Source of the DNA: Castellaniella sp034674885 | GTDB lineage: Bacteria; Pseudomonadota; Gammaproteobacteria; Burkholderiales; Burkholderiaceae_B | Assembly: GCF_034674885.1 (NCBI RefSeq) | Contig: NZ_JAUCDS010000004.1 | Location: forward strand, 96,642-160,641 | Length of the DNA stretch: 64,000 bases | Reading direction: 5' to 3' | Part shown: piece by piece, positions 19,620 through 28,190 of the stretch | Layout: the number at the start of each line of letters is the position of its first letter | How positions within the stretch are numbered: position 1 is the stretch's first letter | Made by a program: the position numbers and the translations under genes | Notes under the pieces: generated by a model | What the model was told of the DNA's origin: nothing | Databases searched by the model: none | The model's input: only the letters and a program-made list of their open reading frames with translations

Positions 19620-21896
19620 TCAGCTGCGTTGCGTGGCCAGGCCGGCATTCGCGGCGGGTGCCGACTTGCTGCCGAACAGTGCCGTGGCAACCTGCCACAT
19701 GACCCCCAGGCCGCCGACGATGAAGACCACGTCGCCGAAGGTGCGCATCCAGCGCAGGGTCTGCAGGATGTCCTGCTGCATGAAGGCCTCGCTGCGAGCC
19801 CACCAGGTTCCCACGCTGATGCTGGCGTGGAACTGCATCAGGCCGATGGGCAACAGGCTGAGCACGATCATCATCACCAGACCGATGTTCATGCACCAGA
19901 ACGAGGTGTTCATCAGGCCGTCGTTGAACTGCATGTTCGGCCGGATGTAGCGCAGCACGAACAGGGTGAAGCCCAGGGCCAGGAAGCCATAGACACCGAA
20001 CAGGGCGGCGTGCGCGTGCACGGCGGTCGTGTTCAGACCCTGGATGTAGTAGAGCGCGACGGGCGGGTTGACCATGAAGCCGAACACCCCGGCACCGAAC
20101 ATGTTCCAGAAGGCGACGCAGACGAAGAACTTCAGCGGCCAGCGCAGGTTTTCCATCCACGGAGCGCGGGACTTCAGGCGCCAGTTTTCCCAGGCCTCAT
20201 AGCCCAGCACGACCAGCGGCACGACTTCCAGTGCGCTGAACGAAGCGCCGATGGCCATGATGGGGGTGGTGGTGCCCGAGAAGTACAGGTGGTGCATGGT
20301 GCCCGGGGTGCCACCCAGCATGAACAGCACGGCCGCAGCCAGGCTGGCCGCAGTCGCGCCCCGCTTGGACACAAGCCCCATGGTCGAGAAGATGAAGGCC
20401 AGGGCAGCGGTGGCGAACACTTCAAAGAAGCCTTCGACCCACAGGTGGACCACCCACCAGCGCCAGTATTCCATGATGGTGATGTTGGTCTTCTCGCCGT
20501 AGACCAGGCCGGCGCCGTAGAACAGGCCGATACAGATCACCGAGGCGCTGAACAGGGCCAGCAGGTTCTTGTCGCCCTTCTGCTTGAGCGCCGGCACGAT
20601 GCCGCGCAGCATCAGGACCAGCCAGAACACGATGCCCAGGAACTTGCCGATCTGCCACAGGCGGCCCAGCTCGACGTACTCGTAACCCTGGTGCCCCAGC
20701 CAGAAGTTCCAGCTTTGGGGGATCAGGTGGGCGATGGCCGCGAAGTTGCCAGTGAACGAACCGACCACGACCAGAATCAGGGCCCAGAACAGGATATCGA
20801 CGCCCAGTTTCTGGAACTTCGGGTCCTTGCCGCCGTTCAGGATCGGCACCAGGAACAGACCCGCTGCCAGGAAGCCGGTGGCGATCCAGAACAGGGCCGC
20901 CTGGATGTGCCAGGTGCGCACCAGCGAATACGGCAGCCATTCGGACACGTTGACGCCATAGAACGTCTGGCCTTCGACCGTATAGTGCGCGGTGAAGCCG
21001 CCGATGAAGATCTGGGCGACGAACAGGGCAACCACCAGGAACAGGTACTTGCCCAGGCCCAACTGCGAATCGGTCAGCGCCATGCCCAGGATCGGGTCGC
21101 GCGCTGGCGCATCGGGTTCCTTTTCTTCCTTGCGCGTGAAGGCCCAAGCCCAGACCAGCAGGCCCACGCCGGCGATCAGGATGATCACGCTCATGATGGA
21201 CCAGATGATGTTTTCCGCTGTCGGAACGTTGTCGATCAGCGGCTCATGCGGCCAGTTGTTGGTGTAGGTCGCCGTCGTGTCGGGGCGTTCGGTAGATGCT
21301 GCCCACGCCGTCCAGAAGAAGAAATTCGCCAGGCGGGCTCGCGCCTCGGCCGTCGGCAGCGTGCCTTCCTTCATGGCGAAGCTGATACGGCTCTGACGCA
21401 GCGACTGATCGTCGCCGAACAGCTTGTCGTAGTAGGCGGCCGTCTGCGTGATGGCCCGGGCGCGGCGATCGGATACCAGGGCGGTATCCGTGGCGGCATC
21501 GTAGGTGTTCTTGCGGTATTCAGCCTTGAGCTGACGCTGCAGCACCGCCTGGTTGTCGCCATCGAGCTGATCGAAATTGAGCCCGAAACGCTCTTGCGCA
21601 GCCAGGTCCAGCCAAGCCGTCAGTTCGCGGTGCAGCCAGTCGGCCGTCCAGTCGGGCGCCTGATACGCCCCATGGCCCAGGATCGAGCCCACGGTCATGC
21701 CGCCCGCCGTCTGCCAGGCCACCTGACCGTCGAGGATCTGTTCCTCGGTCATGAGAACCTGGCCGCTGGCCGTGGCGACCTGGCCCGGGATTGGAGGCGC
21801 CTGATGATAGACCTCCTTGCCCATCCATCCCAGGATACCAAATGACACCAAGAGGACGCCGATCAGCGCCCACCATAACTTCTTGTACTCACCCAT
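19620..21896 (-). CDS. norB: Quinol-dependent nitric oxide reductase (qNOR, NorZ type)
   Basis: This single-subunit enzyme reduces two NO to N2O using quinol. The 758-aa length is that of qNOR: an N-terminal NorC-like extension with a membrane anchor and a large periplasmic part, then a 12-helix NorB catalytic core. Haem and FeB ligands can be read in RTWHIQAALFW, VVHLWVEGFFEVF, TMHHLYFSGTT and VHAHAALFGVYGF. AAGGAG precedes the ATG. It is transcribed away from norR, from a sigma-54 promoter about 80 bp upstream. It may serve denitrification or NO detoxification; no other denitrification genes are in the window. Confidence 0.96.
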   Translation of the reverse strand: MGEYKKLWWALIGVLLVSFGILGWMGKEVYHQAPPIPGQVATASGQVLMTEEQILDGQVAWQTAGGMTVGSILGHGAYQAPDWTADWLHRELTAWLDLAAQERFGLNFDQLDGDNQAVLQRQLKAEYRKNTYDAATDTALVSDRRARAITQTAAYYDKLFGDDQSLRQSRISFAMKEGTLPTAEARARLANFFFWTAWAASTERPDTTATYTNNWPHEPLIDNVPTAENIIWSIMSVIILIAGVGLLVWAWAFTRKEEKEPDAPARDPILGMALTDSQLGLGKYLFLVVALFVAQIFIGGFTAHYTVEGQTFYGVNVSEWLPYSLVRTWHIQAALFWIATGFLAAGLFLVPILNGGKDPKFQKLGVDILFWALILVVVGSFTGNFAAIAHLIPQSWNFWLGHQGYEYVELGRLWQIGKFLGIVFWLVLMLRGIVPALKQKGDKNLLALFSASVICIGLFYGAGLVYGEKTNITIMEYWRWWVVHLWVEGFFEVFATAALAFIFSTMGLVSKRGATAASLAAAVLFMLGGTPGTMHHLYFSGTTTPIMAIGASFSALEVVPLVVLGYEAWENWRLKSRAPWMENLRWPLKFFVCVAFWNMFGAGVFGFMVNPPVALYYIQGLNTTAVHAHAALFGVYGFLALGFTLFVLRYIRPNMQFNDGLMNTSFWCMNIGLVMMIVLSLLPIGLMQFHASISVGTWWARSEAFMQQDILQTLRWMRTFGDVVFIVGGLGVMWQVATALFGSKSAPAANAGLATQRS

Positions 21897-21975
21897 CCTG
21901 CGCTCCTTCTGCAGCTGTGAGGATTGCTGAATCGCGCCGGAAGGCGCTCCCTTTTTTCACTTCACATTTCATCAA

Positions 21976-21990
21976 GCAAAAACTGTGCCA
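21976..21990 (-). promoter_or_regulatory. Sigma-54 promoter of norB
   Basis: On the minus strand, TGGCAC (rc of 21985-21990), five bases, then TTGC (rc of 21976-21979) match the -24/-12 consensus in sequence and spacing. It is 80 bp before the norB ATG, and NorR enhancer sites lie 40-100 bp further upstream. Confidence 0.9.
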
Positions 21991-22012
21991 GTTGCAAAAC
22001 CTAGGGAAAACA

Positions 22013-22026
22013 CTGATATAGATCAA
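22013..22026. promoter_or_regulatory. FNR/DNR-like box
   Basis: CTGAT-ATAG-ATCAA differs at one base from the TTGAT-N4-ATCAA consensus of FNR/DNR/ANR regulators. Its centre is 71 bp before the norR start, so a norR transcript starting near 22061 would place it at -41.5, the usual activating position; a poor TCGAAT -10 lies at 22048-22053. The role is inferred. Confidence 0.55.
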
Positions 22027-22030
22027 AAGA

Positions 22031-22087
22031 GGTAATTTCTACCCGATCGAATGGGGTACAAATCACCCTGGGATGGTCTAAATTACC
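22031..22087. promoter_or_regulatory. Three NorR enhancer sites (GGT-N7-ACC)
   Basis: Three elements match the GGT-N7-ACC consensus known from Ralstonia and the GT-N7-AC core of E. coli norVW: GGTAATTTCTACC 22031-22043, GGTACAAATCACC 22055-22067 and GGTCTAAATTACC 22075-22087. Start-to-start spacing is 24 and 20 bp. The third ends 3 bp before the norR ATG, where a ribosome-binding site would normally be. Confidence 0.88.
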
Positions 22088-22090
22088 GTC

Positions 22091-23662
22091 ATGGAAACCC
22101 AACTACTGACCGACCTGACGGTGGACCTGCCCGACGGCGTACGACTGCAGCGGGCGGCCACGGCGATCCGGCGGGCGTTTTCCTGCGATGCCGTCGGATT
22201 GCTGAGGCTCGACGACCACGACACCCTGCATCTGGTGGCGGCATCGGGCCTGGCGCACGAAGCCCTGGGCCGGCGTTTCGTCGTGGGACAGCACCCTCGT
22301 TTCGCAGCCATCCTGTCGCGCCCTGAACCTACCTGGTTCGACCCCGACAGCCTGCTGCCCGACCCCTACGACGGCCTGCTGGACGATCGCAAGGGATCCC
22401 CTTTGCCCGTCCACGATTGCCTGGGCATGCCGATCTACCATCAAGACCAGCCCTGGGGCATCATGACGCTGGATGCCTTAACCACCGGCACCTTCGACGA
22501 GGCCGCCCGTGCGCGGCTGCAACAGCTGAGCCTGATGCTGCAGACCGCCGTACGGGTCACCGACCTGGAACGGGACAACCGGCGCCTGCGCCAGCTGGGC
22601 ACATCCCAACAAGGCATCGAGCGCATCGGAGAAACCACCGAGATCCTGGGCCGCAGCGAAGCCATCCAGTCCCTGCTGCACGAGCTGGACCTGGTCGCGG
22701 ATTCCGACTTGCCCATCCTGTTGCTGGGCGAAACCGGAGTAGGCAAGGAACTGTTCGCCCGACGACTGCATCGCCATTCACGCCGCAGCCGCCAGGCCAT
22801 GATCCAGGTGAACTGCGCGGCCCTGCCCGAATCCCTGGCGGAAAGCGAGCTGTTCGGCCACGTGAAGGGCGCGTTCTCCGGGGCCACGGCCGACCGGCCT
22901 GGGCGTTTCGAGGCCGCGCAGGGCGGCACCCTGTTCCTGGACGAGGTCGGCGAACTGCCACTCAGCCTGCAGGCCAAGCTGCTGCGTGTCCTGCAGAACG
23001 GCGAAATCCAGCGCCTGGGCACGGACCAGACCATCAAGACCGATGTGCGCATCATCGCCGCCACCAACCGCGACCTGAAGGCCAATACCCAGGCAGGCCT
23101 GTTCCGGGCCGACCTGTACCACCGGCTGTCGGTCTACCCCATCCCGATTCCACCGCTGCGCGAACGCGATCGCGACGTCCTGATCCTGGCCGGGCATTTC
23201 CTGGAATTCAACCGCGCACGCCTGGGACTGCGCGGCGTGCGCCTGTCCTACGAGGCCGAGCAGGCGCTGCGGCAGTATCCCTGGCCGGGCAATGTGCGCG
23301 AACTGGAACACGTCATCAGCCGCGCCGCGCTGAAGACGCTCAGCCGGGGCGCCTCGCGCGACCAAGTGCTGACCATCGAAGCCGCGCTGCTGGACCTGGA
23401 CATCCCACCAACGGCCGACGACGTGCCCGCGCAGCCCGGTGCCGCAACGCCGCCCCTTGTCGACGCCGCGCCGGATGCCGTCGACCTGGGTGACATCCCG
23501 CCACTGCGAACCACCGTGGACGAATGCCAGCGTCAGGCCATCCGCCAGGCCCTGGCCGCCGCCGATGACAACTGGGCCCAGGCTGCCAAGGCGCTGGGGC
23601 TGGACGCCAGCAACCTGCACAAGCTGGCCAAGCGCCTGGACATGAAGCCGCATCCTCGCTAA
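22091..23662 (+). CDS. norR: NO-sensing sigma-54 activator NorR
   Basis: The 523-aa protein has an N-terminal GAF domain that binds iron and NO, a central AAA+ domain and a C-terminal Fis-type helix-turn-helix. His108, Cys110 and Asp128 have the same mutual spacing as the E. coli iron-site residues His111, Cys113 and Asp131. Walker A is GETGVGKE (213-220), Walker B LFLDEVGE, and the sigma-54 contact loop is GAFSGA (260-265) instead of GAFTGA. The HTH is at about 477-518. No Shine-Dalgarno sequence precedes the ATG because the third NorR site occupies that place, which suggests autogenous control. Confidence 0.95.
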   Translation: METQLLTDLTVDLPDGVRLQRAATAIRRAFSCDAVGLLRLDDHDTLHLVAASGLAHEALGRRFVVGQHPRFAAILSRPEPTWFDPDSLLPDPYDGLLDDRKGSPLPVHDCLGMPIYHQDQPWGIMTLDALTTGTFDEAARARLQQLSLMLQTAVRVTDLERDNRRLRQLGTSQQGIERIGETTEILGRSEAIQSLLHELDLVADSDLPILLLGETGVGKELFARRLHRHSRRSRQAMIQVNCAALPESLAESELFGHVKGAFSGATADRPGRFEAAQGGTLFLDEVGELPLSLQAKLLRVLQNGEIQRLGTDQTIKTDVRIIAATNRDLKANTQAGLFRADLYHRLSVYPIPIPPLRERDRDVLILAGHFLEFNRARLGLRGVRLSYEAEQALRQYPWPGNVRELEHVISRAALKTLSRGASRDQVLTIEAALLDLDIPPTADDVPAQPGAATPPLVDAAPDAVDLGDIPPLRTTVDECQRQAIRQALAAADDNWAQAAKALGLDASNLHKLAKRLDMKPHPR

Positions 23663-23776
23663 AGAAACCTTTCCGATCTTTCGCCATCCAACCTAAAATG
23701 CCTCGCACGCCACCCCGTTGCCGGGAACACGCGCGGCATGCGGATCGACCCCCCTGATTGGAAGGACACGACATTC

Positions 23777-25573
23777 ATGGCATGGCAAGACATCCTGATC
23801 GAAAGCGGCCTGTGGCTGGCCAAGGCCTATGTGCTGACCGTGCTGGCCGGCGCCGCCGCCATCTGGGGAATGCGACGCTTCACCCGCTGGGGAGATCAGT
23901 TCTGGCGGCTGAGCGCAGACTTCTTTTCCCCGCGCCGCAATTGGCGACCCCTGGCAGGGGTGGCGCTGATCCTGCTGCTGACCCTGGGAGCCGTGCGTCT
24001 GGATGTGCTGTTTTCCAACTGGTACAACACCATGTACAGCGCCCTGCAAGCTCTGGACGCGCCCGGCTTCTGGGCCGCCATGCTGCTGTTCGCCCTGCTG
24101 GCCGCCGTCCACGTGGTGCGATCCCTGTTCGACTTCTATGTGCAGCAGGCCTTCGTCGTGCACTGGCGCGAATGGCTGAACGAACGCCTGCTCAGCCGCT
24201 GGATGGAACAGCAGGCCTACTACCGTTCGCAGTCGCTCAGCCATCTGGCTGACAACCCGGACCAGCGGATCCAGCAGGACATCACCAGCTTCGCCAGCAC
24301 GTCCATGACGCTGGCCGTAGGGCTGATCAACGCCGTGGTGTCCACCATCGCCTTCACCCTGATCCTGTGGCACCTGTCGGGCCCCATGACCGTGCTGGGC
24401 CACGAAATTCCCCGGGCCATGGTGTTCCTGGTCTTCATCTACGTCTTTCTGGCCACCATCCTGGCGATCTGGATCGGCAAGCCGCTGATCCGCCTGAACT
24501 TCCTGAACGAGAAGCTGAACGCCGACTACCGTTACGCCCTGGTGCGAGTGCGCGAGTACGCCGAGAGCATTGCCTTTTACCGGGGCGAACGCGTCGAAGG
24601 CCGCACCCTGCGCCATTGGTTCGCCGAAGTGATCGGCAATGCCTGGGACATCATCTACCGGTCGCTGAAATTCCTGGGCTTCAACTTCGTCGTCACACAG
24701 ACGGCCGTGGTCTTTCCTTTCATCATCCAGGCCGCGCGCTTCTTTTCCAAGCAGATCAGCCTGGGCGACCTGATCCAGACTGCCCAGGCCTTCGGCCAGT
24801 TGCAGACCAACCTGTCGTTCTTTCGCAATGTGTACGACAGCTTCGCCACCTATCGCGCAACCCTGGACCGTCTGACCGGTTTCGACGCCACCATCGATGC
24901 CGCCCGCCAGATGGTGCTGCCCGACACGCGCCAGGACGGCAGCCGCCTGGCCCTGCAGGGCCTGACGGTCTGCCGCCCCGACGGGCACGCGCTGCTGAAG
25001 GACCTGAGCCTGGAAGTGGACCCGATCCACCCCGTGCTGGTGCGCGGGCCGTCCGGGTCGGGCAAGACGACACTGCTGCGCACCATCGCCGGCATCTGGC
25101 CATACGGGTCCGGCGAGATCATCCGTCCCGAGGCCTCGTCGCTGTTCCTGGCGCAAAAACCCTATCTGCCCCTGGGCACCCTGCGCCAGGCCCTGCACTA
25201 TCCGCAGCCGGTCGACCAGGTGCCGGCCGGCCAGGACGAGGCCATCCTGGACCTGGTGCAGCTGGGCCACCTGCGCGACCACCTGGACGTCGAGGACGAC
25301 TGGACCCGCATCCTGTCGCTGGGTGAGCAGCAGCGCCTGGCCTTTGGCCGCCTGCTGATCGCGCGCCCGGACGCCGCCTTCCTGGACGAGGCCACGTCCG
25401 CCATGGATGAGGGCCTGGAAGACGCCATGTACCGGCTGCTGCGCGAACAGCTGCCCACCACCCGGGTCATCAGCGTGGGCCACCGCAGCACCCTGCGACG
25501 CCATCATGGGGCCGAACTGGTCCTGGAAGGCGAAGGCGGCGGCTGGCAGCTGCATCCGATCACGGCGCACTGA
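23777..25573 (+). CDS. SbmA/YddA-type ABC transporter with fused ATPase
   Basis: This is a half-transporter with an SbmA/BacA-like membrane domain (about residues 1-330, with the family stretch NPDQRIQQDI and ISLGDLIQTAQAFGQ) fused to an ABC ATPase: Walker A GPSGSGKTT, signature LSLGEQQRLAFGRLL and Walker B AAFLDEATSAMD. The signature is LSLGEQ, usual for this family. The ATG at 23777 follows GGAAGG and gives 598 aa; an upstream in-frame ATG exists at 23738. Relatives are annotated as vitamin B12 or peptide transporters; the substrate cannot be told here. Confidence 0.88.
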   Translation: MAWQDILIESGLWLAKAYVLTVLAGAAAIWGMRRFTRWGDQFWRLSADFFSPRRNWRPLAGVALILLLTLGAVRLDVLFSNWYNTMYSALQALDAPGFWAAMLLFALLAAVHVVRSLFDFYVQQAFVVHWREWLNERLLSRWMEQQAYYRSQSLSHLADNPDQRIQQDITSFASTSMTLAVGLINAVVSTIAFTLILWHLSGPMTVLGHEIPRAMVFLVFIYVFLATILAIWIGKPLIRLNFLNEKLNADYRYALVRVREYAESIAFYRGERVEGRTLRHWFAEVIGNAWDIIYRSLKFLGFNFVVTQTAVVFPFIIQAARFFSKQISLGDLIQTAQAFGQLQTNLSFFRNVYDSFATYRATLDRLTGFDATIDAARQMVLPDTRQDGSRLALQGLTVCRPDGHALLKDLSLEVDPIHPVLVRGPSGSGKTTLLRTIAGIWPYGSGEIIRPEASSLFLAQKPYLPLGTLRQALHYPQPVDQVPAGQDEAILDLVQLGHLRDHLDVEDDWTRILSLGEQQRLAFGRLLIARPDAAFLDEATSAMDEGLEDAMYRLLREQLPTTRVISVGHRSTLRRHHGAELVLEGEGGGWQLHPITAH

Positions 25574-25685
25574 AGCAGGACATCGGCATCCAGGCGGGCG
25601 CGCTCCTGGATGCGCACAGACCGCCCCCGGCACGATCAACTACACTGGCGCCGATCCATCCGACCCAATCCCGAAGAACTCGCCC

Positions 25686-26072
25686 ATGACCGATTACTAC
25701 TTTCCCATCAAGCACCTGCACATGACGGCCGTCGGCCTGAGCATCATTCTGTTCGTGATCCGCGCCTACTGGTCGGTCACGGGATCCGCCCTGTTGCAGC
25801 GCCGGCTGGTGCGCATCCTGCCGCACGTGGTCGATACCGTGCTGCTGGTCTGCGGGGTGATCCTGGCGGCCATGATCGGCCCCAACCAGCCCTGGATCCT
25901 GACCAAGATCGTGCTGCTGGTCGCCTATATCGGCGTGGGCACCATTGCCATCAAACGCGGACGCACCACCCGGGGCCGCCTGACGGCCGCCCTGATCGCC
26001 ATCGCGATCTTCGCCTACATTGTGGGCGTGGCCATCACGAAGAATTCCGGGTCCTGGTTCTCGATGCTATAA
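25686..26072 (+). CDS. SirB2-family membrane protein
   Basis: The 128-aa protein has four hydrophobic helices and the SirB2 pattern (YFPIKHLHMTAVGLSIILF, RILPHVVDTVLL, LTKIVLLVAYIGVG). SirB2 was first linked to invasion gene expression in Salmonella, but its biochemical role is not known. It is convergent with the next gene and overlaps its 3' end by 6 bp. Confidence 0.85.
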   Translation: MTDYYFPIKHLHMTAVGLSIILFVIRAYWSVTGSALLQRRLVRILPHVVDTVLLVCGVILAAMIGPNQPWILTKIVLLVAYIGVGTIAIKRGRTTRGRLTAALIAIAIFAYIVGVAITKNSGSWFSML

Positions 26073-27146
26073 GCTGCCCATGCCCCACTGCACGGCCAGG
26101 CTGCTGAGCGACACCGCCGCCCAGACGCCCAGGCCCAGCAGCAGCGGCCGCACGCCTGCCACCGCCATACGACGCAGGTCGGACGAAAGGCCGATGGCCG
26201 TCAGCGCCATGATGATCAGGAACTGCGACCCCAGGTGCAGGAAGGACAGCAGGGATTCCGGAATCAGCCCCAGGGACCGGACGCCCGAGGCCGCCAGAAA
26301 CCACAGGATGAACCAGGGGAAGATCTGCGCCAGCGACACACGGGTTTCCGCCTGGCGCGCGCGCCAGGCCGTCCACAGGGCCAGGCCGATGCAGATGGGA
26401 ATGATCAGGGTGGCCCGGGTCAGCTTGACGATGGTGGCGATGTCGCCCGCCGCCGTGCTGTAGCTGTAGCCGGCGGCCACCACCGACGACGTGTCGTTGA
26501 TGGCCGTGCCCGCCCACAGCCCAAAGCCCGCGTCGCTCAGGCCCATCCAGTGCCCCAGGGGCGGAAACACCAGCACCGCCACGACGTTGAACAGGAAGAT
26601 GGTGGAAATCGCCAGGGCGGTATCGTGGTCGTCCGGCTTGATGATGGGGGCCACGGCCGCGATGGCGGACCCCCCGCAGATGGCTGTCCCGACCCCGATC
26701 AGGGTGCGCAGGTGGCCGGTCAGGCCCAGCCACCTGCCCAGCAGCCACGCTGCGACGAAGGCGGTGGTCAGCGTCACCAGCGTCACGGCCAGCGACGAGG
26801 CCCCGGTCTGCACGACCTGCCCCAGGCTGAGGCCGAAGCCCAGGCCGATGATCGACCATTTCAGCACCTGGCGGCTGCTGTAGCCGATGCCCGGCACGAA
26901 GACCGGAGAGACCCCCAGCACGTTGCGCCACAACATCCCCAGCAAAATCCCCATGACCGGCCCGCCGATCAGCGGGAACCAGCGCCCCAGCTGCCAGGCC
27001 ACCACGGCCAGCCCGCCCGACAGGGCGACGCCGTACCAGCGTGACGGCGCACGCGGCCGCCCGTCGGCAGGGCTGGAAGCCGCCGCCCGACCTGAGGCGG
27101 GCAGCGGATGGGGAACGGCAGAGATCGGCAACATGAAGACATCCAT
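26067..27146 (-). CDS. yeiH: YeiH-family putative sulfate/anion exporter
   Basis: The protein has about ten membrane segments and the UPF0324 (YeiH) pattern: GPVMGILLGMLWRN, GVGTAICGGSAIAAVAPII and GLWAGTAINDTSSVVAAG. The family is annotated as putative sulfate exporters, on indirect evidence. Two starts are possible, ATG at 27144-27146 (359 aa, used here) and ATG at 27132-27134; neither has a clear ribosome site. A LysR gene is divergent across 144 bp, the arrangement of yeiH and yeiE in enterobacteria. Confidence 0.85.
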   Translation of the reverse strand: MDVFMLPISAVPHPLPASGRAAASSPADGRPRAPSRWYGVALSGGLAVVAWQLGRWFPLIGGPVMGILLGMLWRNVLGVSPVFVPGIGYSSRQVLKWSIIGLGFGLSLGQVVQTGASSLAVTLVTLTTAFVAAWLLGRWLGLTGHLRTLIGVGTAICGGSAIAAVAPIIKPDDHDTALAISTIFLFNVVAVLVFPPLGHWMGLSDAGFGLWAGTAINDTSSVVAAGYSYSTAAGDIATIVKLTRATLIIPICIGLALWTAWRARQAETRVSLAQIFPWFILWFLAASGVRSLGLIPESLLSFLHLGSQFLIIMALTAIGLSSDLRRMAVAGVRPLLLGLGVWAAVSLSSLAVQWGMGSL

Positions 27147-27290
27147 GAAAAAGTAGGGCCGATTGCATTCTAGGGAAACCCAGCCAATCAATAAATTCAG
27201 TAATAATGACAAATCCAATCAAAAAAATTGATGGATTAGCCGATTGCCGCCTACAATGACTACTGCCCGCAGACACCGGAGTCCCGCATC

Positions 27291-28190
27291 ATGATCGGCC
27301 TGAGCATCCGCCAGCTGGAGGTCTTCGACGCCGTCGCCACCACCGGCAGCGTGCGCCGCGCAGCCGAGCAGCTGCACCTGACGCAGCCGGCCATCAGCAT
27401 GGCCCTGGCGGAACTGGAACGGCAACTGGGCGGCACCCTGTTCGACCGTGAGCGCGGCCGCCTGCGCCTGAATGCCCAGGGCGCCGAACAACTGCCCCTG
27501 GCCCGGGAAATCCTGGAACGCCTGCAGGACATGCAACGCCGCCACCCCGGCACCCAGGACACCCTGAGCGGCGCCCTGCGCATCGGCGCCAGCAACACCG
27601 TGGGCAACTATCTGGTGGGGGAACTTCTGGGCCCCATCGTGGCCCAACACCCCATGATTGCGCTGCATCTCACCGTGGACAACACCCGGGAAGTCGTCGG
27701 CATGCTGCTGGACCACGCCATCGACATCGCCTGTGTCGAAGGCCCCGTTCACCACGCGCGGCTGGACACCCTGACCTGGCGCAGCGACGCACTGGTCGTC
27801 TGTGCGGCGCCGTCGCATCCGCTGGCCCGGCGCCCACGCCTGAAGGCCTCGGACTTCGCGGATGCCCACTGGATCCTGCGCGAACGCGGGTCCGCCACCC
27901 GCAGTCTGACCGAACAGGCGCTGACTGCCCTGCCGCCCGGCCGCATCCTGCTGGAACTCGGCCAGATCGAAGCGATCAAGCAGGCCGTCATCGCCGGCCT
28001 GGGCATCGCCTGCCTGCCCTACGCAGCCACGCTGGACGCTGTCGCCACTGGTCGGCTGCAGGTGCTGCGCACCCCTTTCCTGAATCTGGACCGGCGTCTG
28101 TCCCTGGTGCTGCACCGCAGCCGCTATCGCGGTACGCTGATCGAAGCATTCCTGCATTCCCTGGAGGTTGATACCCATGCCCAAGACTGA
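27291..28190 (+). CDS. LysR-family regulator, YeiE-like
   Basis: The 299-aa protein has an N-terminal LysR helix-turn-helix (LEVFDAVATTGSVRRAAEQL, TQPAISMALAELE) and a LysR substrate domain. Its divergent position to the yeiH-type transporter suggests that it controls that gene, as YeiE does; the intergenic 27147-27290 is AT-rich and would hold the T-N11-A site, which I did not pin down. Its 3' end overlaps the start of the patatin gene by 14 bp. Confidence 0.88.
   Translation: MIGLSIRQLEVFDAVATTGSVRRAAEQLHLTQPAISMALAELERQLGGTLFDRERGRLRLNAQGAEQLPLAREILERLQDMQRRHPGTQDTLSGALRIGASNTVGNYLVGELLGPIVAQHPMIALHLTVDNTREVVGMLLDHAIDIACVEGPVHHARLDTLTWRSDALVVCAAPSHPLARRPRLKASDFADAHWILRERGSATRSLTEQALTALPPGRILLELGQIEAIKQAVIAGLGIACLPYAATLDAVATGRLQVLRTPFLNLDRRLSLVLHRSRYRGTLIEAFLHSLEVDTHAQD

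Noticed and set aside
26067..27276. Longer YeiH start or an alternative 413-codon frame
   Set aside because: The alternative frame is Arg/Gly-rich and not membrane-like; the extra N-terminal codons of the YeiH frame come from the AT-rich intergenic region.
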